Shown in pieces: positions 34,601-41,789 of a stretch of DNA of 64,000 nucleotides (position 1 is the stretch's first letter; each line of letters starts with the position of its first letter). The stretch is from the NCBI RefSeq assembly GCF_026672275.1, contig NZ_JANQCD010000025.1:1-64000 (forward strand). Direction: 5' to 3'. Source of the stretch: Marinifilum sp. D737 (GTDB taxonomy: Bacteria; Bacteroidota; Bacteroidia; Bacteroidales; Marinifilaceae). Made by a program: the position numbers and the translations under genes. Under the pieces are notes generated by a model. The model saw nothing but the letters and a program-made list of their open reading frames with translations, was not told the DNA's origin and did not search any database.

Positions 34601-34787
34601 GGCGATAAAACTCGGAATAATTCTCAAACAATCGCAAGTATTCATCCTGAATATCAGAATTCACATAACGACTTAAAAAGCTTTCTACAATAATCCTTCC
34701 TTTTCCGGAAACACCTTCTTGTTTTGTATTGGCTACAATTGCAAAAAGGTGCATTAGAGCATTTAGTATCGATTCCCCCATGTACAA
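31662..34787 (-). CDS. ABCG-type half transporter with TerB-like N-terminus and extracytoplasmic insert
   Basis: A 1041-residue fused ATPase-permease. Residues ~1-160 resemble a TerB/DnaJ-associated helical domain (LLRLMEFVYEDKMVSEGEFE and FKIPRSEFINCLAFVWGD). The ATPase has Walker A GGSGVGKSTLL (~304), signature ISGGQRKRLNIG (~409) and Walker B ILLVDEPTSGLSS (~430), in the White/ABCG order. The ABC2 membrane part (~600-780) has an internal extracytoplasmic helix-rich loop (~800-990), then a last membrane helix and a basic tail. The substrate is unknown. It probably works with a second copy. Two-component genes lie upstream in the same direction. Confidence 0.88.
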   Translation of the reverse strand: MYMGESILNALMHLFAIVANTKQEGVSGKGRIIVESFLSRYVNSDIQDEYLRLFENYSEFYRREMQYQAITYARQADILSLTEAYKVCNKVKAELVQEERLIVLLRLMEFVYEDKMVSEGEFEFISIVAENFKIPRSEFINCLAFVWGDTVDDFDKSKFLIIDNKVTEWSENLSWFMKKEAKKSENETKHMYCENLYGRIIVMYIESVNLLVFKYEGELNLYLEGNKIISEKTYQLGNGSIIKGPNIQSIYYSDIAAKFLKEESQEKIIFSAKDIEFKFRNSNNGIQKFNLSEESGQLIGIMGGSGVGKSTLLNVLNGNLTLSNGEIRVNDFDIHRNKLAIQGLIGFVPQDDLLIEELTVFQNLYYNAKLCFKDFSEIQILKTVLKMLQDLALYEARDLKVGNPLNKFISGGQRKRLNIGLELMREPAILLVDEPTSGLSSTDSEMVMKLLKQQTLKGKLVIANIHQPSSDIFKMFDKLWILDKGGYPIYNGNPIDAIVYFKTQNSQVNASESECVTCGNVNPDQILQIVETKLIDDQGKPTRDRRISPEKWYEKYQDNIESNHLPLRAEKKLPQSDFKIPGKVKQFSIFWIRNVLSKLTNKQYLIINLFEAPLLAVILGYFTKYTANGAYVFGENKNFPVFLFMAVVVSMFLGLTVSAEEIIRDKKILQREKFLNLCRISYLTSKIMFLFVLSAIQSISFVLLGNFILEIEGMTFAYWLVLFTTACFSNLVGLNISAGLNSVITIYILIPLILVPQLLLGGAMIKFDDLHYGVTDKVYVPIVGDMMTTRWTYEALAVTQFKDNEFEKHFFDHEKGISDASFNSSFLIPKLESVLLDCERSVEFEKDTTETQAHFKMLRNEIKQLADNSGLAVFPEVNQLNLKDFNLNVVEQTKSFLDQVELYYLGMSSESGYKKDFEYSRLVDSLGRDGVYEFKQNYYNQALADLVLNRNEVNKMIEVDYQLIQKKDPIFMSPDSKLGRSHFYSAVKRIGNFYIDTYWFNLAVVWLGTVLLFFALWADVLRRMMNYFESIKLVRREKKRK

Positions 34788-34878
34788 ATATGATTTATGG
34801 TTTTTTGGCAGATCTGCACTGTTTCTAAAATTACAATTTATTTCTTTACAAAAGATTGCAATTTCAGCTTAATTGACA

Positions 34879-34913
34879 CAAAAAAACTGCCTCCCAAATT
34901 GGAAGGCAGTTTT
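34879..34913 (-). terminator. Terminator of the lipoprotein gene
   Basis: AAAACTGCCTCC and GGAAGGCAGTTTT pair with one mismatch, with T residues on the minus strand. It separates the lipoprotein gene from the ABC gene, so the two are likely separate transcripts. Confidence 0.85.
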
Positions 34914-34935
34914 AATATCTTCATATGGAATATGA

Positions 34936-35763
34936 CTACTCCACAATACCGTTTCTTAATTTTGCAACGCTAGCAATAATTTCATTCAATTGTTCCTCGG
35001 TCATTTTTCCCTCTACAACCTTGTCGTAGCTAGCTTTTAATCCTGTAAACTCTGCAATTAAAGCTGCAACATTAGGATCTTTCTTTTCTGGTTCAAGAAC
35101 TTTCAATAGTTTCTCTAAAGAAGCTTTCTGATCGAAAATTACTTTTACAATTTCAGGGTTTGCGTAGGTATTTTCTGAGATGTGAGTTGCAATATACAAT
35201 CCCTCGATAAAGCTACCACTTACAACCAATAGAGATAGGTTCGCTTTTCCATTCTTATTCAAAAACTCATAAGTGTCATAGAAAGAGTTAGTAATTACTT
35301 TCACCAACTGATCTTTATCATCAAGATTTTTTTCTACATCATCAACCAAAGTTTTGTTATATGCACTTGTAATCTCAAGGTTATCGATTAATGTTTTAGA
35401 TGCTTTAAGGAACAACATTGTTTCTTGCTTACGATTGTAAGTACTTGCATAACTTAAATCAGCACTGTAAACACCAAGGTTAAGAGCTCTTGCTTTTTCC
35501 GTGAAATATTTATCAGCGTTATCTGTAGAATTTGATAAACCAAGAATATAGTCAGCTCCAATACGATTCAACATAGAAGTCAACTCGAAAGTAGTAGGTA
35601 AGGGATAAACAACATCTTTAACTTCACTTTCAATAGCTTTCTTCAATAATGGTTTTACTGTTTGTTCTCCACTTTTCTTTTTATCAACTGGCTTACAAGC
35701 TACAACACTTAAAGCCAAAGCAAAAAGAATAAAGGTATAACGAGAAATAGCACGTCTGTTCAT
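34936..35763 (-). CDS. Lipoprotein of unknown function
   Basis: A 275-residue protein with lipobox SVVAC at residues ~19-23 after a hydrophobic signal. The mature part is helix-rich (TFELTSMLNRIGADYILGLS, then ADKYFTEKARALNLGVYSAD and SLLVVSGSFIEGLYIATHIS). I recognise no named family or catalytic motif. It lies between a LytTR regulator and an ABC transporter, all leftward, but its own terminator separates it from the latter. Envelope location is safe; function is not known. Confidence 0.8.
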   Translation of the reverse strand: MNRRAISRYTFILFALALSVVACKPVDKKKSGEQTVKPLLKKAIESEVKDVVYPLPTTFELTSMLNRIGADYILGLSNSTDNADKYFTEKARALNLGVYSADLSYASTYNRKQETMLFLKASKTLIDNLEITSAYNKTLVDDVEKNLDDKDQLVKVITNSFYDTYEFLNKNGKANLSLLVVSGSFIEGLYIATHISENTYANPEIVKVIFDQKASLEKLLKVLEPEKKDPNVAALIAEFTGLKASYDKVVEGKMTEEQLNEIIASVAKLRNGIVE

Positions 35764-35923
35764 AGTCTTTTAAATTTAATATTGATCGGATTCAATTTAT
35801 CAAAGCCTAAATTTAACAAATAGCAGCTAATTCCTAGCATAATTGCGCATTATATTTGACTTCTTTTTTAGTTCTTACACCTAAAAATTGCGTTCTACCT
35901 AAATTCAATCCCTTTTTCACAAC

Positions 35924-35957
35924 AAAAAAAGAGCCGATGCTGAAAATCGACTCTTTT
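35924..35957 (-). terminator. Terminator of the LytTR regulator gene
   Basis: AAAAGAGCCGAT and ATCGACTCTTTT pair with one mismatch, followed by T residues on the minus strand. Confidence 0.8.
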
Positions 35958-35987
35958 ACTTACTCAAACAGACTTGATTATAAAAAA

Positions 35988-36692
35988 TTACACGGGATGA
36001 ATCCTTTGGAAGAATCCCTGCTTGTAATTATTTCCTATTGGTATGGTACCTTTATCCATATGTACCATATTTCCCTCTATCGATTTTATTTTTGCCAAAG
36101 CCACAATATATGACTTGTGAATGCGATAAAACTTTGCAGATGGCAACAATCTTTCAATTCCTTTCAATGATTGATAAGTAACAACATGTCCTTCATTGGT
36201 AAAGATCTTAACGTAATCCCCCAAAGCTTCAACATACTGAATGGAATCCAGGTTGATATTGATTGTTTTTTTATTAGCCTTTACAAAAATATACTCCAAC
36301 TCATCCTTGGTAGTTTCCTGAGGTTCGGCAAGGGCTTTCACCTTTTCTTCGGCCTTCTGTACTGCTTGTAAAAAACGCTCAAATGAGAATGGTTTTTTCA
36401 AGTAATCCAACACATTCAACTCATAGCTTTCCAATGCATATTCTGTATATGCCGTGGTAATAATAACCATTGGTGGATTTTTATAGGACTTTAAAAAGTT
36501 TATTCCACTCAATCTTGGCATATTAATATCTAAAAAAATCAGATCCACCGATTCTTGCTGAAGAACCTCCATAGCTTCAATAGCATCGCTACACTTGCCT
36601 TTTAACTCCAGACTCGAGAGTTCTGAAACATACTTTTCCAGTACTCTTTGTGCCAATGGCTCATCATCAATAATTAAACACTTCAACTTCAT
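35988..36692 (-). CDS. LytTR-family response regulator
   Basis: The 234 residues have a receiver domain (~1-120) with the acidic IIDDEP pair and phosphoacceptor D55 in LIFLDINMPRLSG, then lysine in DYLKKPFSF. A LytTR DNA-binding domain (~135-230) follows (YIFVKANKKTININLDSIQY and FYRIHKSYIVALAKIKSIEG). It is the partner of the histidine kinase 35 bases upstream. Targets are unknown; the flanking lipoprotein gene and ABC gene are candidates because they follow in the same direction. Confidence 0.95.
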   Translation of the reverse strand: MKLKCLIIDDEPLAQRVLEKYVSELSSLELKGKCSDAIEAMEVLQQESVDLIFLDINMPRLSGINFLKSYKNPPMVIITTAYTEYALESYELNVLDYLKKPFSFERFLQAVQKAEEKVKALAEPQETTKDELEYIFVKANKKTININLDSIQYVEALGDYVKIFTNEGHVVTYQSLKGIERLLPSAKFYRIHKSYIVALAKIKSIEGNMVHMDKGTIPIGNNYKQGFFQRIHPV

Positions 36693-36727
36693 GCGTTTTG
36701 TTTTTTGTCAGAGTTTTAAATGTTACT

Positions 36728-37804
36728 CTAAGCATTTTGCTCCGATAAATCAATTTGTAAATTCACCTTAAACAAGTCATCTTGTTTCGAAATATTCAAA
36801 TCATGTTTATCCGGATACAACAACTCTAATCTACGAGTAACATTCTTTATTCCAATCCCTTTTGCTTTTCGCTCCTCATCTTGCCATTTGTTATCAAATC
36901 GATTTTCAATTGACAATTCCATTTTATCCTTCTCTTCAAAGTTAAATAGAATATTTACAAATCCATTATTATTCTTGCCATATGATCCATGCTTGAATGC
37001 ATTTTCAATTAATGGTTCGAACAACAAAGGCGCAATTTTATTTTGAGAAGCGCTTCCTTTTACATTTATCTTTACAGGAATGGTATCATCTAACCTGATT
37101 TTTTGCAGATCCAGGTAATTTTTAATAAAATCCAACTCTTTGTCTACAAATACATACCTATCATTACATTCATATAAAATATACCTCATCATATCAGACA
37201 ATTTTAACACCAAATTTGGTGCTTTATCTGATTTATCTAAAGTAAGTGAATATAGGTTATTAAGGGTATTAAATAAAAAATGTGGATTTATTTGAGCCTT
37301 AAGAGCTTTTAATTCAGCTTCCAATTTCTCCCTCTCAATATCCTGAAAATTAGCAGTAACTTTTTGCAGAACAATTAATTCTCGTGTCATCGACAAAACA
37401 GAAGTAATACCAACATAAATTAAAGTAAATATTGCAAAGTTAACCCAAACCACAAAGGTTAACTCCTCGAAATACTGTTCTCCTTGAACAAAGCTATTTA
37501 AAGGATATACCAGCAAAAAATCTATCACAAATGCTGCAACAGATATCATTGCAAAGACTGATATAACGTAGAGAAAAAAGCGTTGTCGTTTAAATAAAAA
37601 TGGGATTAAAATCAAAAGGTTTACATATACAGCTGCCGCAAAACAAAGATTAAAAACCAAAGTCATCAACACTGGCTCAATCTTTAGTATATTTTTAAAA
37701 TTACTGGCTACAAACATGGTTAGCAACCAAAATACTGTAGCAACCGCCCAAAAAAGCATATGATAAATTACCCGACTACGGGATATGGTTCTTATCTTGT
37801 TCAT
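36728..37804 (-). CDS. LytS-like membrane histidine kinase (His_kinase family)
   Basis: A 358-residue kinase with four to five membrane helices in the first ~150 residues (VIYHMLFWAVATVFWLLTMF, LMTLVFNLCFAAAVYVNLLI and others). A short coiled stretch leads to the conserved AQINPHFLFNTLNNLYSLTL with the phosphoacceptor histidine. The C-terminus has FEPLIENAFKHGSYG and KGIGIKNVTRRLELLYP for ATP binding. No extracytoplasmic sensor domain is present, so the signal is likely at or in the membrane. It is the first gene of the pair with the LytTR regulator. Confidence 0.95.
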   Translation of the reverse strand: MNKIRTISRSRVIYHMLFWAVATVFWLLTMFVASNFKNILKIEPVLMTLVFNLCFAAAVYVNLLILIPFLFKRQRFFLYVISVFAMISVAAFVIDFLLVYPLNSFVQGEQYFEELTFVVWVNFAIFTLIYVGITSVLSMTRELIVLQKVTANFQDIEREKLEAELKALKAQINPHFLFNTLNNLYSLTLDKSDKAPNLVLKLSDMMRYILYECNDRYVFVDKELDFIKNYLDLQKIRLDDTIPVKINVKGSASQNKIAPLLFEPLIENAFKHGSYGKNNNGFVNILFNFEEKDKMELSIENRFDNKWQDEERKAKGIGIKNVTRRLELLYPDKHDLNISKQDDLFKVNLQIDLSEQNA

Positions 37805-37996
37805 TTATTGTCTTCGTATCGATTTTCAAAATTTAAATTAGAAAAGTTCGTCACTACATTAAAATATATTCGTTATCGACTGCAAAATCCATGACAAAAA
37901 GCCTTAATTTTCCGATATCTTTAGATTAATTCATCCTATCAATTTTGAATAGGATGGAATCGGTTGTATTTTTATAAAAAAGAAAGACTTACAAAT

Positions 37997-38632
37997 ATGT
38001 TTACAAAAGATATCTTGTTTTGGAATGTTGATACCCAAATCGACTTTATGAGTAAGAACGGAAAACTTTATGCTCAAAACGCTGAAGAAATTCAACCTAC
38101 TCTTGAAGCAATTACAAAATTGGCTAATTTTAACAACATACAGGTAATAAACACAGCAGATTATCATTACCTTAATTCTGCCGAACTATCTTCAAATCCT
38201 GATTTTGTAAATACTTTTCCGGAACATTGTATGGCAAATTCATTAGGAGCAGAGTACATTTCCGAAACCAAGCCTGATGAAAGCTGTCCCGAAATTCTTT
38301 GGAATAAAATTTACAATGAAAAGGAATTAAGCGAAGCTGCTAAACACAGAAACATCATCATAAGAAAAGATGCTTTTGATGTATTTGAAGGAAACCCAAA
38401 CACATACAGTTTACTAAAACAAATCAATCCAACCACTGTTTTTGTATATGGCGTTACCACAAATGTGTGCGTTGATTGCGCAGTTGTTGGACTTGCAGAA
38501 AGAGGACTTAAAGTTTATGTAATTGAGGATGCCATCAAAGAACTTCCGAACATCCCACTTCCTTTTGAAAAATGGGATGAACTTGGCATTACACGCATTT
38601 CGTACGATAAGCTTGTTGAATATCTTTCTTAA
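37997..38632 (+). CDS. Cysteine hydrolase (isochorismatase/nicotinamidase-like)
   Basis: I chose the ATG of MFTKDILFWNVDTQIDF rather than one 33 bases upstream, because the core fold begins there. That gives 211 residues. Catalytic elements are the aspartate of NVDTQIDFM, the lysine in IIIRKDAFDVF and the nucleophile cysteine in TTNVCVDCAVVG. A nicotinamidase, peroxyureidoacrylate-like or other amidohydrolase role is possible; substrate cannot be read from sequence. Its stop overlaps the last four bases of convergent miaA. Confidence 0.88.
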   Translation: MFTKDILFWNVDTQIDFMSKNGKLYAQNAEEIQPTLEAITKLANFNNIQVINTADYHYLNSAELSSNPDFVNTFPEHCMANSLGAEYISETKPDESCPEILWNKIYNEKELSEAAKHRNIIIRKDAFDVFEGNPNTYSLLKQINPTTVFVYGVTTNVCVDCAVVGLAERGLKVYVIEDAIKELPNIPLPFEKWDELGITRISYDKLVEYLS

Positions 38633-39549
38633 GCGTTAAACAACTCTTTTACCTTGGCAATTTTTTCATCAAGTGGCATGTAACCATCCAACCAATGAAT
38701 GTTGCTGCCACTTCGTTCCATTTTTCGGAACCAGGTCATCTGGCGCTTGGCAAATTGGTGAATTGCTATTTCTAATCCCGAGAACATTTCATCGTATGTA
38801 ATTTGCCCTGTTACATACTGGGTAAGAAACTTATACTCCAGGCCATAGTAAATTAAATCTTCTGCAGATACACCAGATTTTAACAAAGCTTCAACCTCTT
38901 CCACCATTCCTGATTTTAGACGCTCTTTTAATCTTAGGCTAATTCTATCGCGTCTGCTTTCTCTATCGAATTTTATTCCAATCAACAATGGATTCATTTC
39001 TGGATATTCCATGTCAATTTGAGGGTTTGCAGCATAGTATCTTTCAATTTCAATGGCTCTGATTGCTCTTTTCTTTGTTTCTAAATCGCTGTTATTGTGT
39101 AAATCTTTGTACGATCGAAGCATTACCTCAAGCTCTTCAAGCGATTTACTTTCCAACTCATCTCTAAAAGATTGATCTTTAGGAACTGCTATTAATTTAT
39201 AACCTTTCAGAACTGCTTCAAGGTACATTCCTGTACCACCACATACAACCGGCAGTCTTTTCCTGGATGAAATATCCTCGAATGCTTTAACGAAATCTTG
39301 TTGAAATTCAAACACATTGTATTTGTATCCTGCATCGGCGATATCAATTAAATGATATGGTATTTCAACTCCATCCACAACATACTCCTCAATATCCTTT
39401 CCTGTACCCAAATCCATACCACGATAAATCTGACGAGAATCAGCACTAATAATTTCACCATTGAAATCTTTAGCCAAATTAACCGCCAAACTTGTCTTGC
39501 CCGTTGCAGTTGCACCTAAAACTACCAATAAATTGTAACGCATCTTCAT
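38629..39549 (-). CDS. miaA: tRNA dimethylallyltransferase (MiaA)
   Basis: A 306-residue enzyme that adds a dimethylallyl group to A37 of tRNAs reading UNN codons. P-loop GATATGKTSLAVNLA is near the N-terminus. SADSRQIYRGMDLGTGK, PYHLIDIADA and VVCGGTGMYLEAVLKGY follow in family order, and QMTWFRKMERSGSNIHWLDG near the end is also conserved. Length is normal. It is leftward and alone. Confidence 0.97.
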   Translation of the reverse strand: MKMRYNLLVVLGATATGKTSLAVNLAKDFNGEIISADSRQIYRGMDLGTGKDIEEYVVDGVEIPYHLIDIADAGYKYNVFEFQQDFVKAFEDISSRKRLPVVCGGTGMYLEAVLKGYKLIAVPKDQSFRDELESKSLEELEVMLRSYKDLHNNSDLETKKRAIRAIEIERYYAANPQIDMEYPEMNPLLIGIKFDRESRRDRISLRLKERLKSGMVEEVEALLKSGVSAEDLIYYGLEYKFLTQYVTGQITYDEMFSGLEIAIHQFAKRQMTWFRKMERSGSNIHWLDGYMPLDEKIAKVKELFNA

Positions 39550-39754
39550 TAAATTTTAATCGAAATAACAATCCGATTTTTCATGTGTTTAAATTTTCTT
39601 TTAGTTATCACATGAAACTCACCAAGAATTAAATAATTATTTAATAATGGACGTTTCATTCTCAGGATAATGCCTATCTTAAATAGGTCGAAAATTTAGA
39701 ATTCGGCAACAAAATTACTTTAAGTTTTTTGATTTCACTAACCAGACAATCAAT

Positions 39755-40330
39755 ATGACAATTCTTGCAACCTACAAACATACTTTTCGATTGTTAATTT
39801 CTCCCGAAAAGGAATGGATTTCAATTCTAGATCATGTAAATATCAAAAGCTCGAAACTTCTGTTTATACTGATTATTCCTTTAGCATTAATCATGTCTGC
39901 ATGTAACTTTTTAGGCTTTGTTATTTTCGAAAAAGATTCAACAGATCATATTGATATGTTTTTGTTTTCTTCCATAACTACATTTGTTCTATCAATTGCA
40001 TCTATCTACATCTCTTCCATAGTAGTTAGACCTTTTGCTGTTCTTCCTACAAAAAAGGAAAGGTTCGAAAGAGCATATATTTTAGTTGCATTTTCCTATA
40101 CTCCAGGCTTCATTTTTAATTCTATTGCATTCCTGTTCCCTATCATTAACTACCTCACTATTTTCGGATTATACAGCTTCTATATTTTATACAAAGGAAT
40201 TACCCCAATTTTAAATGTTCCCGACAGAAGAAGATCTGGTTATTTTACATTTATTCTAATCGGTCTACTTTCCATTTATGCAGTGTTGGGTGCGCTATTT
40301 ATAGGTACAGCTAACTTTTTAGGCTTTTAA
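39755..40330 (+). CDS. Yip1-like membrane protein
   Basis: A 191-residue protein with five hydrophobic helices. The N-terminus ATYKHTFRLLISPEKEWISI (a conserved start just before helix one) and ERFERAYILVAFSYTPGFIF between helices fit the bacterial Yip1/DUF1282-like family. Function is unknown; the fold relates to vesicle-associated Yip proteins of eukaryotes. It is followed by a second member, so they may form a hetero-oligomer. Confidence 0.8.
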   Translation: MTILATYKHTFRLLISPEKEWISILDHVNIKSSKLLFILIIPLALIMSACNFLGFVIFEKDSTDHIDMFLFSSITTFVLSIASIYISSIVVRPFAVLPTKKERFERAYILVAFSYTPGFIFNSIAFLFPIINYLTIFGLYSFYILYKGITPILNVPDRRRSGYFTFILIGLLSIYAVLGALFIGTANFLGF

Positions 40331-40389
40331 ATCGTAGTCTAAATCAATTCTAAAAAATCATAATTTCTTCACTTTTTTAAAAACTTGTT

Positions 40390-40397
40390 TAATTTTG
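40390..40397 (+). promoter_or_regulatory. -7 box before the second Yip1-like gene
   Basis: TAATTTTG matches TAnnTTTG, 26 bases before the chosen ATG. This supports the shorter start, because a TTG start at 40385 would be upstream of the transcript. Confidence 0.45.
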
Positions 40398-40423
40398 ACA
40401 GTATCAAACAAGACGATTCAAAA

Positions 40424-41014
40424 ATGGAATACAATTCAAAAGGTGTTTTAAATTCGCTCTTTCGAACACGTAACCTACTACTTACACCCAAAAGAGAATG
40501 GGAAAGAATTGCTCCGGAAAACTCAACAACTAAAGAGTTATTTCGAAACTTCTCCTTTCCTGTGATTGCTCTATGCGCAATTATTGCCGCAGGAGGCTCC
40601 TATATTCATACAAAGGATGTTTTAATTGCTGGCTCAAAATTATTTGTTGATTTTTTAGCACTTAATTTAGGATTATACTGTGCAGCTAAACTGATTATTT
40701 TACTTGCACCAAATTTCCAGCTCCAAATCGATGAAGTTGTGATTTTTAAGCTCGTAATTTACAGTGCTTCAACATTCTGTATTTTTCACGGATTAGCACA
40801 GCTATTTACCCCATTTTCATTCTTAAACCAGATATGTCTACTGTTGGAACTATACTTCATTAGAATATTGTGGCTGGGAATAAGTTCAATTTTACCAATA
40901 GCCAGCAATAAGCGCCCAGGCTTTACTGTTATGGCAAGTCTATTGATTCTTGTTCTTCCTTTAATATTTGAAAGGATGTTTTCAATTCTCTTCAGGCTTC
41001 CATTAACAATTTAA
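40424..41014 (+). CDS. Second Yip1-like membrane protein
   Basis: A 196-residue membrane protein with the same N-terminal signature as its neighbour (SLFRTRNLLLTPKREWERIA, then FPVIALCAIIAAGGSY). Four or five helices follow (ALNLGLYCAAKLIILLAPNF and LLELYFIRILWLGISSILPI). I chose the ATG of MEYNSKGVLN, since the upstream TTG would sit before the likely promoter. It is probably a diverged tandem duplicate of the previous gene. Function is unknown. Confidence 0.75.
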   Translation: MEYNSKGVLNSLFRTRNLLLTPKREWERIAPENSTTKELFRNFSFPVIALCAIIAAGGSYIHTKDVLIAGSKLFVDFLALNLGLYCAAKLIILLAPNFQLQIDEVVIFKLVIYSASTFCIFHGLAQLFTPFSFLNQICLLLELYFIRILWLGISSILPIASNKRPGFTVMASLLILVLPLIFERMFSILFRLPLTI

Positions 41015-41018
41015 ATAC

Positions 41019-41026
41019 TAAATTTG
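41019..41026 (+). promoter_or_regulatory. -7 box for smpB
   Basis: TAAATTTG matches TAnnTTTG, 21 bases before the smpB ATG and right after the preceding stop. Confidence 0.5.
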
Positions 41027-41047
41027 CATGGAATTTAAGATATAAGG

Positions 41048-41494
41048 ATGCAGAATATTAACATCAGAAATAAAAGAGCCAGTTTCGAATACGAATTCAT
41101 TGAGAAATTTGTAGCCGGAATTCAACTTTTTGGAACCGAAATCAAATCAATTCGTGCTGGAAAAGCCAGTTTGGTTGATTCATACTGCTATTTTACTCGC
41201 AACGAATTGTATGTTGTAGGAATGCACATTTCGGAGTACAAATTTGGCTCCTACTACAATCACGAAGAAAAACGAGAAAGAAAACTCCTTCTCAACCGAA
41301 AAGAATTAAATAAGCTGGACAGAAAAACAAAAGAGTCGGGCCTTACCATAGTTCCAGTTCGCCTTTTTATTAACGAAAGAGGTTTTGCAAAGATGGAAAT
41401 TGCACTTTGCAGAGGTAAGAAACACTACGACAAACGCGAAAGCTTAAAACAAAAAGATCACAAACGTGAGATAGATCGCATGATGAAGAGATAG
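41048..41494 (+). CDS. smpB: SmpB, tmRNA-binding protein
   Basis: The 148-residue protein binds tmRNA and delivers it to stalled ribosomes. [39 protein letters not shown] and [15 protein letters not shown] are nearly canonical. The basic C-terminal tail ([20 protein letters not shown]) is the part that enters the mRNA channel. No ssrA gene is seen in this window. Confidence 0.97.
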   Translation: MQNINIRNKRASFEYEFIEKFVAGIQLFGTEIKSIRAGKASLVDSYCYFTRNELYVVGMHISEYKFGSYYNHEEKRERKLLLNRKELNKLDRKTKESGLTIVPVRLFINERGFAKMEIALCRGKKHYDKRESLKQKDHKREIDRMMKR

Positions 41495-41572
41495 TTAGCT
41501 ATTTTTTCGATTTTTTCTCAAAAAAATCTCACTCATACCTTACAAACGAAAGATATTTTCTTCTATATTTGC

Positions 41573-41600
41573 AGCCCGTTTCTCAAGATTCGGGCTTTTC
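41573..41600 (+). terminator. Terminator of smpB
   Basis: AGCCCG and CGGGCT form a 6-bp stem with a 12-base loop, followed by TTTTC. A TATATTTG lies directly before it but seems incidental. Confidence 0.65.
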
Positions 41601-41613
41601 TATTTACCTTAGC

Positions 41614-41787
41614 TTATTAACACGAAATTAACAAGTCATCAACATTGTTGACAATTTGTTAATAAACTTCACATACCCTAATTTTACTAGCATACAGTTG
41701 TTAATAACTAAAAAATCCTGTCTCTGCCGAATGGGATATTAACAGCAAAAACAGGACTGATATAAACAGGTGAAAAAGTTATTAACA
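41614..41787. repeat. Cluster of four TTATTAACA boxes
   Basis: TTATTAACA at 41614 and 41779, and its complement TGTTAATAA at 41657 and 41699. The outer flanks of the last pair extend to TTGTTAATAACT and AGTTATTAACAA, a perfect 12-bp inverted repeat. The word resembles the bacterial DnaA box (TTATCCACA) at seven of nine positions. Function unknown. Confidence 0.6.
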
Positions 41788-41789
41788 AT

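Larger units (their letters stand above)
41495..41789. other. Intergenic region with cluster of TTATTAACA 9-mers
   Basis: This convergent gap begins with the smpB terminator. It then holds four exact copies of TTATTAACA or its complement within 174 bases, plus near-copies (TGTTGACAA and ATATTAACA). See the separate repeat entry. Confidence 0.6.

Noticed and set aside
41564-41571. TATATTTG promoter box next to the smpB terminator
   Set aside because: It lies only two bases before the terminator stem and no plus-strand gene follows, so it is probably coincidence.
41614-41787. Calling this the chromosomal origin
   Set aside because: The 9-mer differs from the classic DnaA box at two positions, there is no dnaA gene here, and flanking gene directions do not support it. 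Kept only as a finding.
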